Below are positions 1 to 10,356 of a stretch of DNA of 64,000 bases, in pieces. The notes under the pieces are model-generated. The model saw nothing but the letters and a program-made list of their open reading frames with translations. It was not told the origin of the DNA and searched no databases. The stretch is from Anas platyrhynchos (lineage: Eukaryota > Chordata > Aves > Anseriformes > Anatidae), in the NCBI RefSeq assembly GCF_047663525.1, contig NC_092617.1, forward strand, positions 3,972,501 to 4,036,500, in the 5' to 3' direction. The translations under genes and the position numbers were made by a program. Within the stretch, counting starts at the first letter, position 1. The number at the start of each line of letters is the position of its first letter.

Positions 1-400
1 CTGTGAGAGCCAGGGGCTGTGGTGCTCTGGGATACCCGCGGGTCTTCCATATGTGCATGTTGCTCAGAGTGGGCAGCAGACCTACGTCCATGGGGACCTC
101 TGCTGCTGAGCCCCATTCCATGTGTGCTGATGGCTCAGCAGCACAGGGCAGTGCTGGGCAGGGCCATGGGGTGTCTCTGAGGGCACAAAGGGCAGGCGAG
201 TGTTGCACAGACCTGGTCCATGAGGCCTCAAGAAGGTTATCCTCAATTACTCTACACTCTTAGGGGCCTTTGTCTGCTGGCTCTTCAGCACCACTCCTGC
301 CATGGCAGAGCTGTCCTTACCCCATGGATTCCTCAGATTCCCCTTTTTCTTTACCAAACTCTTCTTTGGATGGCCATTAATTTTATGAGGTTCTAATCCC
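1..400. other. No recognisable gene at window start
   Basis: GC-rich sequence without a reading frame I can place in a family. The open frames here are short and uninformative. I see no repeat consensus that I know. Confidence 0.4.
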
Positions 401-765
401 TACCAACTCAGCGTTGCATGTTCTCCCTGCAGATCCCCTGACATCTCCTGGCAGCTCCAGATTCCTCTCCAGGCTGGCAGTGGCCATGAGCCCCACTGCA
501 GGGGGGCAGTGCCATGCAGATGAGTCCAAGACCAGTTATTGTCAGGTGCTGCCATAAAGCTCTTGGTCAAGCCCTTGGTCCCTCACGGACTGTCCTTGCA
601 CTTCAAGTCTATGTCCTTCACACCAGGAAGTCCCAAATAAAATCCCATTTGTAACTGCAGTGCTACCAGGGAGGAAGCTGTGACCCAGGGCTGCGCAGTG
701 CCTGCTGCTGCCTGCAGCCACAGGGATGTCACTGCAGAGACAACAGGACTGTAACCAAGGTACAC
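400..765 (-). repeat. Block D (OR 3'-flank repeat), inverted copy
   Basis: On the minus strand this matches 37690-38140 (+). Two shared landmarks are a stretch translating as SPVVSAV.SLWLQAAAGT and the DNA run ctggagctgccaggagatgt. In the 37 kb copy the block lies downstream of OR5, so it belongs to the receptor 3' flank carried along in segmental duplications. No coding role is inferred. The shared reading frame looks incidental, because the copies differ by indels outside the matching patches. Confidence 0.6.
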
Positions 766-1170
766 AAGATATCAGGGCTTACCCAGAGAAAAAGACAAGC
801 CTTGTGCCTGCTGCTGCCCAGTCATGGACTCAAGCAGAAGGGACAGGACAACCCATCTGGGGGCCTTCTTTCTGCCTGGGTCCTCCTGGCTCTGGAGGCA
901 GAGGGGATCCCCCAGTCAGCATGCCAAGCAGGTGCCTTCTGCTGGCCTAGCAGGGCCACTGCCAGATGTCAGCCCAAAAGTGCAGCTCCCAGGGAGAAGG
1001 CAAGGGTGGCCTGCCACCTCCAGACACAAGTGACCTCACAGTCCCTTTCTGTGACACATTCCTGCTGCTGGCCTATCAAGTGCAGAGACAGAAGTGACCT
1101 CACAGTCCCTGCCACAGTCACATTCCTGCTGCTGGGGCAGGAGATCCTGAGGCAGAGTGCAACTCTCCCT
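766..1170 (+). repeat. Block B: decayed ~64-bp tandem satellite, copy 1
   Basis: Successive monomers of roughly 50-68 bases each open with an AGA-rich start (agacacaag, agaaggga, agagggga, agatgtca, agagacag) and end with a variant of ttcctgctgctggcct. The last two monomers are the clearest, both reading agaagtgacctcacagtcc or close to it. They are spaced about 64 bases apart. The block yields open frames that look protein-like (GLKQKGQDNP..., CQAGAFCWPSRATARCQ), but it is repetitive, occurs at least eight times on both strands here, and shows no start context or domain. I read it as non-coding satellite. Confidence 0.7.
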
Positions 1171-1934
1171 AGTCTCTTACGGACTAGGGCTCACTTTTCT
1201 GGGTTAGAGAATAAACAGAGGTTTATTGGGAATGTTTGGTGTTCTTCTGTGGTTAGGGTATGGGCAAGCTCTGTGGTTTATGGTTTTATTGAGGTCTGCC
1301 AAGAAATCTAAGGATCAATAGAGCATTTTAATCCTAGTGTCTAGGGAAGGCGTTTGGGTGAGTAAGAGAATAAAGGCAAGGGAAAGGGGCTATGGGCCGA
1401 GTTTTGCTTGAAGGGATCCTTTGAATTCAAGCATTAGAGTAAGGGATTCCCATCAGAGTGTTGCAGTAGCATTTAGGTTTTGGGATTTAAATTACTGTCT
1501 AAATAAGGTAAGGGCCATACATGATTCTTTTAAGTCAGCGTTACTACAGCATCAACATTACATGCACCCTCTTACCTCTATGAAATCATTAATTTCTGTT
1601 GGCCATGCTCCTTTTCTCACCCCAAATCTCACATCTCTCTTGTCCAGGCTTCTCCTAACCTCCCCATGTCTTACTGGTGTCAACTTTCTGATGACATTCA
1701 TGATCACAGAGTATCTTTTTCACCTCTGTTGGCTCCTCCATTACTGGGAAGGAAGTAGCATTGTAGTCAGGAGGGAAAAGGACACATGGGTCTTTAGGAA
1801 AATCCTGCACAATGTGCCCATCAGCTCTGCACCTCCACAAAACTGTGCTTCCTACCTACAAGTTTTGTTTCCCAAATGGCTTCTGTGGATCCAGGGCTCC
1901 TTTTCCCAGGCCCTCTCACATGTTTCAGTTTTGG
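1171..1934 (+). repeat. Block X: AT-rich companion of block B, copy 1
   Basis: It starts right after the satellite (ctagggctcacttttctggg) and contains scattered GGTTAGGG/TTTAGG-like words on this strand. It ends with a stretch beginning near cacatctctcttgtcc and running to the CR1 junction. Homologous copies follow block B at 13.5, 50.0 and 56.3 kb, and precede it on the minus strand at 21.0, 34.1, 46.9 and 63.2 kb. No gene recognised. Confidence 0.6.
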
Positions 1935-3575
1935 ATGTGCAGGGATGGGATAAGGAAAGCCAAGGCACGGATGGAACTGAGCTTGGCAAGCGATGCAAGG
2001 GATAACAGGAAGAGATTCTAGAGATACATGGCTCAGAAAAGAAAGGCCAGGGAGAGTGTACCACCTCTGATGGATGAGAAAGGTGAACTGGTAATGACAG
2101 GCATGGAGAAGGCTGAGGGATTCAACAACATCTTTGCCTCAGTCTTCTCTGCCAGTCAGGCTTCACAAGTTTTTCATTTTCCTGAAGCCATAGATGGAGG
2201 CTGGGGGTGCAAAGTCCCACCCACTCTAAGTGAAGAGCAGGTTTGAGACCACCTGATGGAACTCAACAAGTACAAGTCTATGGGGCTTGCTGACTTGCAT
2301 CCCAGGGTCCTGAGGGAACTGCCTGATGCAGTTGGCAAGCCTCTCTCCATCATATTTGAAGAGTCCTGGCAGTTGGATGAAGTCCCTGGTGACTGGAAAA
2401 AGGAAAACATCATTCCCATTTTTAAAAAAGGGTAGAAAAGAGGACCCAGGAAACCACTGAATGCTGAGCCTCACCTCTGTGCCTCAAAAGATCATGGAAA
2501 AGATCCTCCTGGAATCAGAGTCAAGGCACATGCAAGACAAAGAGGTGATTCGAGAAAATGAGAATGGCTTCACCAAAGGGTAAATGGTGCCTGGCCAATC
2601 TGGTGGCTTTCTACAATGGAGTGACCACATCAGACAAAAAGGGAAGATCGACCTATGTCATCTACTTGGACTTCTGTAAGACCATTGCCATGGTCCCACA
2701 TGACATCCTGGTCTCCAAATTAGAGAGATACGCATTTGATGGGAGCACCATTCTGTGGATAAAGGAGTTGGCTTGAAGGTCACACCCAGAGCGTGGTGCT
2801 CAATGGCTCTATGTCCAAGTTGAGGCTGGTGACAAGTGTTGTACCTCAGGGGGCTGTCCTGGGACTGGTGCTGTTTAGTATCTTTATCTATGACAGACAG
2901 TGAGATCAACAGTGAGACAGTGAGACAGTACATTCTGTGCTTGTAGCCCAGAAGGCCAACTGCATCCTGGGCTCCATAAGCAGAGGAGTGGCCAGCAGGT
3001 GGAGGGAGGTCACTTCTACTTCTACTCTTTGTTCTCTGCCCTTGTGAGGCCCCACTTGGAGTCCTGCATCCAGGACTCAGCCCCCAGCATGAGAAGGTTG
3101 TGGGTCTGTTAGAACAAGTCCAGAGGATGGCCACGAAGATGATCAAGGGGCTGGAGCATGTCTCCTATGAAAAAAGGCTGAGAGAGCTGCAGCTGTTCAG
3201 CCTGGAGAAGAAAAGGTTCCAGGGTGACCTCATTGCAGCCTTTCAGTACTTAAAGGGGGCTTATAAAAAAGATGGAGAGTGACTCTTTGCTCAGTCAGAT
3301 AATGAGAAGGCAAAGGGGAATGGTTTTAAGCTAAATGAGGGGAGATTTAGATTAGAAGTTAGGAGGAAATTCTTCACTCAGAAGGAGGTGAGGCACTGGA
3401 ACAGGTTGCCCAGAGAAGCTGTGGATGCCCCATCCCTGGAGCTGATCAAGAGCAGGTTAGACGAGTCTCTGGGCAACCCGAACTCATGGGGGGCATCCAT
3501 GTCCATGGCCAGGGGCTTGGAACTAGATGACCTTTAAGGTCCCTTCCAACAGGAGCCATTCTCTGATTCTATGGT
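1935..3575 (+). mobile_element. CR1 LINE, ORF2 remnant, older subfamily
   Basis: Broken frames give CR1 reverse transcriptase pieces in order: RKAKARMELSLA near the start, MDEKGELVMTGMEKAEG, a piece with [20 protein letters not shown], then [19 protein letters not shown] (the region normally [11 protein letters not shown]), and the C-terminal LRELQLFSLEKKRFQGDLIA. The 3' end reads ggtcccttccaacaggagccattctctgattctatg, the usual CR1 tail. The catalytic FADD segment is not readable, and many indels and stops are present. It is a dead copy, duplicated with its surroundings at 19.4-20.7 kb (-) and 56.5-57.6 kb (+). Confidence 0.85.
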
Positions 3576-3659
3576 CTCACAAACTATACCTCAAGCATGA
3601 CTCCCATCCCATCAGCCTTCCTTTGGTCTCTCATCCGACCAGAACAGAAGGTGCCTCAC

Positions 3660-4330
3660 CATCATTTTCAATGCCTTGTGCATGCTTCTGCCCTTTACGG
3701 TCCCTGTCTGTGCCACATTCCTCCTGGAGGTCTGTCAGCTCCAGAGGCAGAAGTGACCTCCCAGCCTCCTTCCCAGCCATGTGCCTCCTGCAGGCCCAGC
3801 AGATCCTGAGGCACACCTGACCTCATCCCAGCATTCCCAGGCAGCTCCTCCTTGTGGCCTCTGATCTGATCACATACCTGTCACCTCACATGACTCTTCC
3901 AACGCCATGGGACTGCTGCAGGACCTCAAAGTCCCTGCCCTGCCCCTATGGGACAAGAAGCTGAAGAAAGGGATAGGAGTGGGTTTGAAGATGAGATGTG
4001 CTGTGTTTGTGGTGGAGGGCTTTGGGGGTCAGATGATCAAGTTAATGTTTAGGAATTAGAATTCACCCTCCAGCGTTAAGGGAATGGCAACTGTATCAAG
4101 GGAGGGATTGGTATTCTGCTCAAGGTGTCTGCTCAAGATCTGGGATAAGGATAAATTTTGAGGTTTTTAATTTAGATTTGATCTGAGGTGTAGATTCAAT
4201 AATAGCATTTTAATACTTAGTTAGTCTTAATCATCCTTCTGTTTACCTTTCTTGTAGAAGATGCCTTTTACCTCTGCCTTTTCAAAATCCCGAGCAACGT
4301 CTCTCCTTTATCTGGCCTTTCCAAGGTCTT
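3660..4330 (+). repeat. Partial block B monomers plus block X
   Basis: Bases 3660-3820 hold about two degenerate satellite monomers (agaggcagaagtgacctccc, then cctcctgcaggcccagcaga). Block X follows, containing ggattggtattctgctcaagg and words such as gttaatgtttagg. The same arrangement sits downstream of the homologous CR1 copies at 57710-58500 (+) and 18760-19370 (-). Confidence 0.55.
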
Positions 4331-4690
4331 GAGAGAGGTCTTATGATGACATCTGCAGATCCACTAGAACCTGTCTCACCCTTCCCACACCACCTCTAAG
4401 CAACCTGAGGACTGACTGGGAGGATGATGATGGTTTGGGAAAGGGCTTGGTTAAAATCTCTGAGGAGGAAGACCAAAAGTTCTTCTCTCTACTAGAGAAA
4501 CATTTTTTCATGCCTATGAGTATGTCCTGTACCTGTGTGCAAAGACTAATGTTATGATTTCTGTAAACAAATTGTTGTACCAAAAGTTAGAAGGGCATAA
4601 GATACTGATTTCTTTTTTTTTTTTTTCTTTTTTTTTTTTTCAATTGGCGATTGTATTAGTAGCTTATGTTATGCGTTGTTCTGCGCTTCA
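4331..4690. other. Unannotated spacer with poly-T
   Basis: Unique-looking spacer. It contains a T-rich run at about 4610-4640 that is absent from the homologous place near 58.5 kb, so it probably arose after the duplication. No gene seen. Confidence 0.4.
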
Positions 4691-4691
4691 C

Positions 4692-5250
4692 ATGGGAGAG
4701 ATGATGGTGTCATAGAAGACAGTGACACTTGTGAGGACAGGAGAGCAGGTGGATAAGGCTTTGAGTCTGCCAACACAGGACACATGCACATGAAAACTGC
4801 ATGAGAGGGAAGAGGAAGACTGGATCCAAAATGTAGATTATGAAATCAAAGACCATGAGTATCACTGTGGCACTGCAGGACAGCTCCAGCAATGGGGCAA
4901 AACCGTACAAGAGGTTTCTGTGACACTGGGGCCACAGAACAGTAGCTGGGAGGAGGAGAAAGAATTCTTGTACATGAGAGAAATTCCCCAGGTTCAGGTC
5001 TTCTGGACCTGAGGTCTTCTGGAGTCAGGCCTTCCACTTCCCAAGCCTTGCAGAGAACAGGGATGGCATACAGCCCAGGGCTGACCGTAGGGCATGGTCC
5101 CCAGCAGGAAGCACGGCATCTGCAGGTGTTTGGTGGCAGGCACCAGCATAGTGTTGAGGGTGTTCCACATCCCAGTCACCGTGCTGGTCTCGTGAGAGAG
5201 GAAGAAGAGATTTGTGTATGGGTAGAGGATCTTCCAAGTGGATTACTGGG
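4692..5250 (-). pseudogene. Olfactory receptor pseudogene, class II but not family 14
   Basis: Minus-strand translations give OR landmarks in the right order but in different frames. TM1/IC1 reads TVTGMWNTLNTMLVPATKHL. A TM3-end degenerate form of MSYDRYLAVCHP reads MPYGQPWAVCHP. The ECL2 piece reads GFAPLLELSCSAT (family norm FFCDFAPLLELSCSDT). TM6 reads KALSTCSPVLTSVTVFY. TM1 runs almost straight into the TM3 motif, so roughly 130 bases covering TM2 and early TM3 are missing compared with the copy at 58.6-59.2 kb. The motif style resembles the OR6/10/11 groups more than OR14, but the exact family is uncertain. It lies antisense to OR1, upstream of its leader. Confidence 0.75.
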
Positions 5251-5494
5251 AAAACTCAACAAATGCTGTCTTAGTGTCCAATTCCCTTCTTGGAAAACTT
5301 TTTAGAGCATTCAGTTCCCCCTCTCTTGTTAGGACACATTCAGAGGGGTGAAATGATCCCTGGCAGTCGTGGCTGAGGTGTCCTGCCATGCAGTGGGAAC
5401 AGAATAGGGGTTAAGGGAGGGAAACATTTGTACTCATATTTGACAACCACAGTCCAACAGCACAAATCACACTTTAAACAATCAGTCTCTGACA
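5251..5494. other. Shared spacer between OR pseudogene and OR1 leader
   Basis: Closely matches 59190-59390, for example at gaaatgatccctggcagtc. It may contain the proximal promoter of the receptor transcript, but no TATA box or known factor site is evident to me. Confidence 0.4.
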
Positions 5495-5879
5495 TCTACA
5501 GAGAGAAGCAGTCAGTGATGCCTTCAGTCTGCTTTGAACACCACACCCCAGCAGAGACCCTGCTGCCTTGGGGAGCTGTCAGCCCTGAGGCCTTGGGGAC
5601 ACATCCAGGGAGACCAAGGGCACAGAGCAAGCGTTGCCATGGTCGGCTGCTGTGCTGCTGAGCTGGGCTGGGCTCCTGGGTCCAAGGGGAGCTCCTGGTA
5701 AGCACTGCAGAGAGACAGCTGTGCCCAGGAGCAGCTCCTCTGCACAGCGCAGCAGGGCTGGGGGCTCTGACCGCAGCTGGCACACAGAGAGGACAGAAGG
5801 AGAGAGGGCTTGGAGGCACTGAGGAGCGCAACAACAGAGGGCAGCGTGTGGCAGGACACATCTGCAGGCTCTTGGCACC
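5495..5879 (+). promoter_or_regulatory. OR1 5' leader: putative non-coding first exon, type A
   Basis: This GC-rich block is present once upstream of each of the eight receptors in the same orientation as the receptor. It contains the invariant core CCCAGGAGCAGCTCCTCTGC at 5724-5743. It ends in a candidate donor ACC|GTGAGG (GT at 5880-5881), which pairs with a pyrimidine-rich acceptor (AG at 7292-7293) 23 bases before the OR1 ATG, giving an intron of about 1.4 kb. OR genes typically have non-coding upstream exons spliced to one coding exon. The transcription start is unknown. The exon call is inference from position, conservation and splice signals. Confidence 0.6.
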
Positions 5880-6369
5880 GTGAGGCTCTGGCAGCAGGGC
5901 AATGCAGGTGGGGTTGCCAGAGGGGTCTTGTACAGATGGCACATTTGATGGCTGGTAGCATCTGTCAGGGTGGGTCTCTCTTTTTCTCCAGAAATGAGTA
6001 GAAAACACTTCAGAGAATGGCATGTATGATTGGATTTTTCAAAAGGAAGAACAAGGCAGGGGCTACCTGAAAGGCAAGATATTTTCTGTAGCCTGTGCTT
6101 GCAGATTCCTGCAGTGGAGGGGAGGCTGGTTTCATGGTAATAGGTGGTCAGGTTTGTACTGGAGACTGAGACTCCAAGACAACTGCAGTGAGAGATCAGT
6201 TTGTCAGCAATGAAGTTTATAAAGTTCCTTCACACACCTCAGCCCAGAAACTGCACCAACATCATTTTGTGGTCCTCTCAGGTTTTATCCAAGCTGATCT
6301 TTAAGAGCTGCAAAGCCCCTGATGTCCAGTGCTGAGAGACATCCCTGTCTTTGGGAGGTCTCTGCCGTC

Positions 6370-6600
6370 TTGAAGTGGGCACAGATTATTTGCAATGAGG
6401 AGGAGCTGCCTCGTCTGCAGGCAGAGCTGAAGCACAGGAGGGTCTGCTGAGTGTCTGTCTGTCCCTCCCTGGCCTTGCCTCCCCTGGCAGCAGCACGCTG
6501 GCATTCCTCCTGGCTTCTCCAGCTGGCCGTGCTGCTGCTGGTCTTGTTTCCAGGCTGGCTGGGGATGGGGGTTGCAGAAGCATTGTTGTGCCGTCAGGGT
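6370..6600 (+). repeat. Block G: intronic repeat with a hydrophobic frame
   Basis: It lies in the OR1 intron. One frame reads ELPRLQAELKHRRVC, then a stop, then VSVCPSLALPPLAAARWHSS and WLLQLAVLLLVLFPGWL, which resembles a short coiled-coil stretch followed by a membrane segment. The same frame with the same stop recurs at 17590-17840 (-) and 60240-60440 (+), always inside a type A receptor intron. It may be a decayed exon of another gene or simply chance in GC-rich DNA. I do not recognise a family. Confidence 0.45.
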
Positions 6601-7316
6601 TTTTGGGGAAAGGGGAGTACGGGGACAGGTTTAGGGTTGTGGAGATGGGCGCTTTGAGCCTAGATTCCTCTGCTTTCAGCAGTGTTCAGGTTCTTTTCAG
6701 ATGAACAACTGAGTACAACTTCCCTGCAGCTCTCACAGGGCAGCTGAGACCAGCACTGATGGAGAGACTGGCTGTCCTCTCTGAGGGACACTCCGCACTG
6801 AAGGGACAGTCTCTTTGCCTCTGACGATCCACAAGGTTTTACTTGGAGTGCAGCAGAACGCGCAGGATTTATGCCTTAGAAACGGTTCTCTGGTGTGGTG
6901 GGGCAGCTAGAACCAAAACCACAAAACAAATAATTACATATCTAAACCTCCACACCTCTGCTCTGCAGTTGGGTAAACTAGGAGTAAAACTGGGGATATC
7001 TCTTTGATATCAGCAGTAAAGTTAATCTGAGACTACCCCATGTTCCTACCATGTTACTACCATGTTGCTACCATGCTGCTTCCTCTGGCAGTAGTGCAGG
7101 ACTGATTCTTCTATTGCCCACAGAGGAGTCCCCTGCTCCCAGAGGCACTCTCAGGCAGAATCAATGAAAGAGAGCTTCAAAATAACTGCCTAGAAATGGG
7201 CAATCTTTTGGTGATTTTAAATGAGAAAATGGAAAAGGTTTTCCTCAGTTATGTCTGTGGTACATTATCACTGCATTTGTCTTCCTTGTACAGGACCTCA
7301 TGACCAGAAATAACAG

Positions 7317-8276
7317 ATGTCCAACGCCAGCTCCATCACGGAGTTCCTCCTGCTGGCATTCGCAGACACACGCGAGCTGCAGCTCCTGCACTTCGCGCTC
7401 TTTCTGGCCATCTACCTGGCTGCCCTCCTGGGCAACGGCCTCATCCTCAGCGCCGTAGCCTGCCACCACCGCCTCCACACCCCCATGTACTTCTTCCTCC
7501 TCAACCTTGCCCTCCTCAACCTGGGCTGCATCTCCACCACTCTGCCCAAAGCCATGGCCAATGCCCTCTGGGACACCAGGGCCATCTCCTATCAAGGATG
7601 TGCTGCACAGGTCTTTTTTTTATTCTTCTTGGTTGGAGCAGAATATTTCCTCCTCACCGTGATGGCCTACGACCGCTACGTTGCCATCTGCAAGCCCCTG
7701 CACTACGGGAGCCTCGTGGGCAGCAGAGCTTGTGCCCAGATGGCAGCAGCTGCCTGGGGCAGTGGCTTTGTCATTGCTGTCCTGCACACAGCCACTACAT
7801 TTTCCCTGCCCCTCTGTCAAGGCAATGCTGTGGACCAGTTCTTCTGTGAAATCCCCTGGATCCTGAAGCTCTCCTGCTCAGATGCCTACCTCAGGGAAGT
7901 CAGGTTTCTTCTGGTTAGTGCCTTTTTAGGTGCTGTTTTTTTTGTTTTCATTTTGGTGTCCTATGTGGAGATCTTCAGGGCTGTGCTGAGGATGCCCTCT
8001 GAGCACGGACGGCACAAAGCCTTTTCCACGTGCCTTCCTCACCTGGCCGTGGTCTTCCTGTATCTCAGCACTGCCACGTTTGCCTACCTGAAGCCCCCCT
8101 CCACCTCTTCCTCATCCCTGGACCTGGTGGTGTCATTTCTGTACTCAGTGGTGCCTCCAGCAGTGAACCCCCTCATCTATAGCATGAGGAATAAAGAGCT
8201 CAAGGAGGCACTGAGGATCTTATCGCAATATTCAGTATTTCAGAGAGGAACCCATCTTTTGCATCTGATTCCCTGA
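7317..8276 (+). CDS. Olfactory receptor, family 14-like (OR1)
   Basis: 319-residue odorant GPCR, expected in the cilia membrane of olfactory neurons and coupled to Golf. OR signatures run in order: an N-glycosylation site N3-A-S; GN at 39-40 in TM1; LHTPMYFF at 53-60; MAYDRYVAIC at 116-125; Cys95 and Cys177 positioned for the usual TM3-ECL2 disulphide, with further Cys167 and Cys187; KAFSTC at 234-239; and PAVNPLIYSM at 281-290 in TM7. Length is normal, with a C-terminal tail about 8 residues longer than OR2. The TM2 sequence LLNLG replaces the LLDLG of its paralogues. The ATG sits 24 bases after the AG of a good splice acceptor (cttccttgtacag). No disruption seen. Mammalian OR14 numbering should not be transferred. 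Confidence 0.95.
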   Translation: MSNASSITEFLLLAFADTRELQLLHFALFLAIYLAALLGNGLILSAVACHHRLHTPMYFFLLNLALLNLGCISTTLPKAMANALWDTRAISYQGCAAQVFFLFFLVGAEYFLLTVMAYDRYVAICKPLHYGSLVGSRACAQMAAAAWGSGFVIAVLHTATTFSLPLCQGNAVDQFFCEIPWILKLSCSDAYLREVRFLLVSAFLGAVFFVFILVSYVEIFRAVLRMPSEHGRHKAFSTCLPHLAVVFLYLSTATFAYLKPPSTSSSSLDLVVSFLYSVVPPAVNPLIYSMRNKELKEALRILSQYSVFQRGTHLLHLIP

Positions 8277-8475
8277 AATGTATGTGGACAAGGCAGAAAC
8301 ATCTTTGTTCATATATTTCAAAAATTGTTCATTCTTTTCAATATTATTCCAATATGCTAAATAATTTTTTATCTCTTTATTTTATAAATTTAAGATATTT
8401 CTATTCCTCGTCTACCTTTTCTTCTAACCCAAAGTCCTCATGTAGAGGTGCTTCTAAGCTCTTTCTAGCTAACTA

Positions 8476-8481
8476 AATAAA
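8476..8481 (+). promoter_or_regulatory. OR1 candidate poly(A) signal
   Basis: AATAAA 200 bases after the OR1 stop, the first canonical signal after the coding exon. Confidence 0.5.
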
Positions 8482-9690
8482 GGAACCAGCAGGTAGGCAG
8501 TTTCTGTGGATCTCATTTCTCATAAATTCTTCTCAGGTACAGCAGTGGTTGTGGGATGAAGATCCCTGCTCCAACGTGCTGGAAAGCCCTGGTGTTATTT
8601 TTGGCTGCCCTTTCTGCCCTGGCAGGCACTCCCTCCCTGCAACCTTTGGAGGGGACCTCCAAAGCCCATCTAGCCACCACCACTAGACACGCATGGACAC
8701 CTACACCAGGCAGCCCAGGCCCATTTCCACTTGGGTTTGGGGTATCTCCAGTTGAGGAGGACTCCCCCACTTTGGGGGAAACCTGATCGAGTGCTTGGTA
8801 TTGGAAACATGATCCAGTTCTTGATATTGCTCACAGTAAAAGTGTTTTCCTGTGTGCAATTCCCATGTCTTGTCCAATCACCGGGCATTGCTGAGACTGT
8901 CAGAGGAAAAGATCTGATAGCAAATCCATGTCTCACAGACAGCTCATAGCAGCAGACAGAGATGAAGTAGACATGTTTTCTTGGTATTAGTCAGAACCAA
9001 AATGCTCCCCTAGGCCTCTGTATTCAATAAAAAGTGTTCAAGGATGAGAAGAGCATGTATTGATAGGAAGACCATGAAAAGCCACCAGGACAAGGGCCAT
9101 TTTCTGCCCCTGCAGGAGACTGACCCTGGGCAAGGCCCAGCTTGGGAAGCAGCTGTGTTGGACATTCATGGTGGTCAGTGAGCTGGGCAGGAGGCAGCCC
9201 TGTGCCCTGGGAGCACAGGAGGGAAGGCTGAGGGACACCTCACTGCAGCCTGCCAGGAGCTGCAGGGATGTCAGGAAGAGCCCCTGCGGGGCCAGGCTGT
9301 GCCCTGTGATGTGCAGGGAGCCCTCCTCTTGCCATGCTACGTGCGCTGGCTGCAGCAGACGGGACCCCCAGCCAGCCCCTGCATGGGGCATGGGGCTCTG
9401 CCACCCGCCTGGCCCCGGATTTGACTCCTTGTCTCTGCTGGGCCCCACCTTCCACACTCAAATGTGTCCCTTGGCTGTCGGCTCCCTTTCCCCCGCCCTG
9501 TGGGAATACCAAGCCGGGGCGGACAGGTTACCATTCGGTGTGCTGGTGCTTGTGTAATTCACATGGGTGATGGCACGAATGACATTTCCTTCACCAGTGA
9601 TGCACATCCTTCTTCATGTTAGGCCAAACTCAACGTCTTTCTCTCTCTGCTTTTCCTCGTGGATGAACTGGATTAGGTCTCCTTGTTTAT
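8482..9690. other. Intergenic stretch, no gene recognised
   Basis: Contains a small open frame at 8556-8786 whose start (MKIPAPTCWKALVLFLAAL) resembles a signal peptide, and a GC-rich patch at 9130-9520 with overlapping long frames on both strands. Neither has a relative in the window or a recognisable domain, so no CDS is called. Confidence 0.4.
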
Positions 9691-10356
9691 TCTGAGGCAC
9701 AATGCAATGTTTTTTGCCTTCTGCTACTCAGGCACAATATGTGTGACTTTCCCTTACTCTGCACATTGACCTGCATAGTCATTCCACACTTTTTGTTTTC
9801 AAACCTTAATTGGAGCACCATTTCCAAATTGGGGCAAGCTGATGGGTTCTGCCTCAGCCATTTCAAGCATTCTATACTTGAGTTTTTCAGCCTGAGTTTG
9901 CTAAAGATGACCCAGGAAGATTAACGGATGTTCACAAGTCTATTAGGAATAAAGGAGAGTATCTCAGGTTTCCAGTAGCCATTTCAAATCCAGGTCAGTA
10001 CCAGGAACCCACTGAAGAAGAGGTTTGTCTTTGAAGGGGTTTCCTGTACTGGGCTGCAGTTACAGGGACAAAGAGCACTGCTGGCAGTGGAGGTGCCCTG
10101 GGAACTCCACCTGGCTCCACCTGATTTTCCCAAAGGGCTCCAGCCTCCTGCAGGTCTTTAATGACATCTGCCAGTCCAAGGAAGTGCCTCAAACACAACG
10201 GGGCCACTGGAGGTTTTCCCTGGTTGCTTACGGTCAGACAGGTTAATGTCCCCTTTCCCAGCTGCCTGTCTGGACCTTTGCATTTCCCATGGTTCTCCTG
10301 GTTTGCCCTCTCTTTTCTCTTTAATCATTCAGACCACTCTCACCAACCCAGTTGAT

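Noticed and set aside
802-1311. Conserved 100-190-codon frames of the GLKQKGQDNP type in block B, repeated eight times
   Set aside because: They overlie a degenerate tandem satellite, occur in several frames at once, lack a consistent start and any domain. Conservation follows from duplication.
5496-6023. Antisense frames of 120-175 codons over the leader blocks (CYQPS.VP.VQDPSGNPTC type)
   Set aside because: They are antisense to the putative leader exons, open in three frames because of GC-rich sequence, and vary by indels between copies.
7245-7595. Long antisense frames over every receptor (GDGPGVPEGIGHGFGQSGGDAA type)
   Set aside because: Mirror frames of the conserved OR TM1-TM3 region; repetition across eight genes simply reflects receptor identity.
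8556-8786. 76-codon frame with a signal-peptide-like start
   Set aside because: No relative in the window, no domain, short, and on GC-rich DNA where such starts arise by chance. Not called without expression evidence.
9168-9557. 129-codon Cys-rich frame downstream of OR1
   Set aside because: Equally long frames overlap on the opposite strand and in other frames; no cysteine spacing of a known secreted family.
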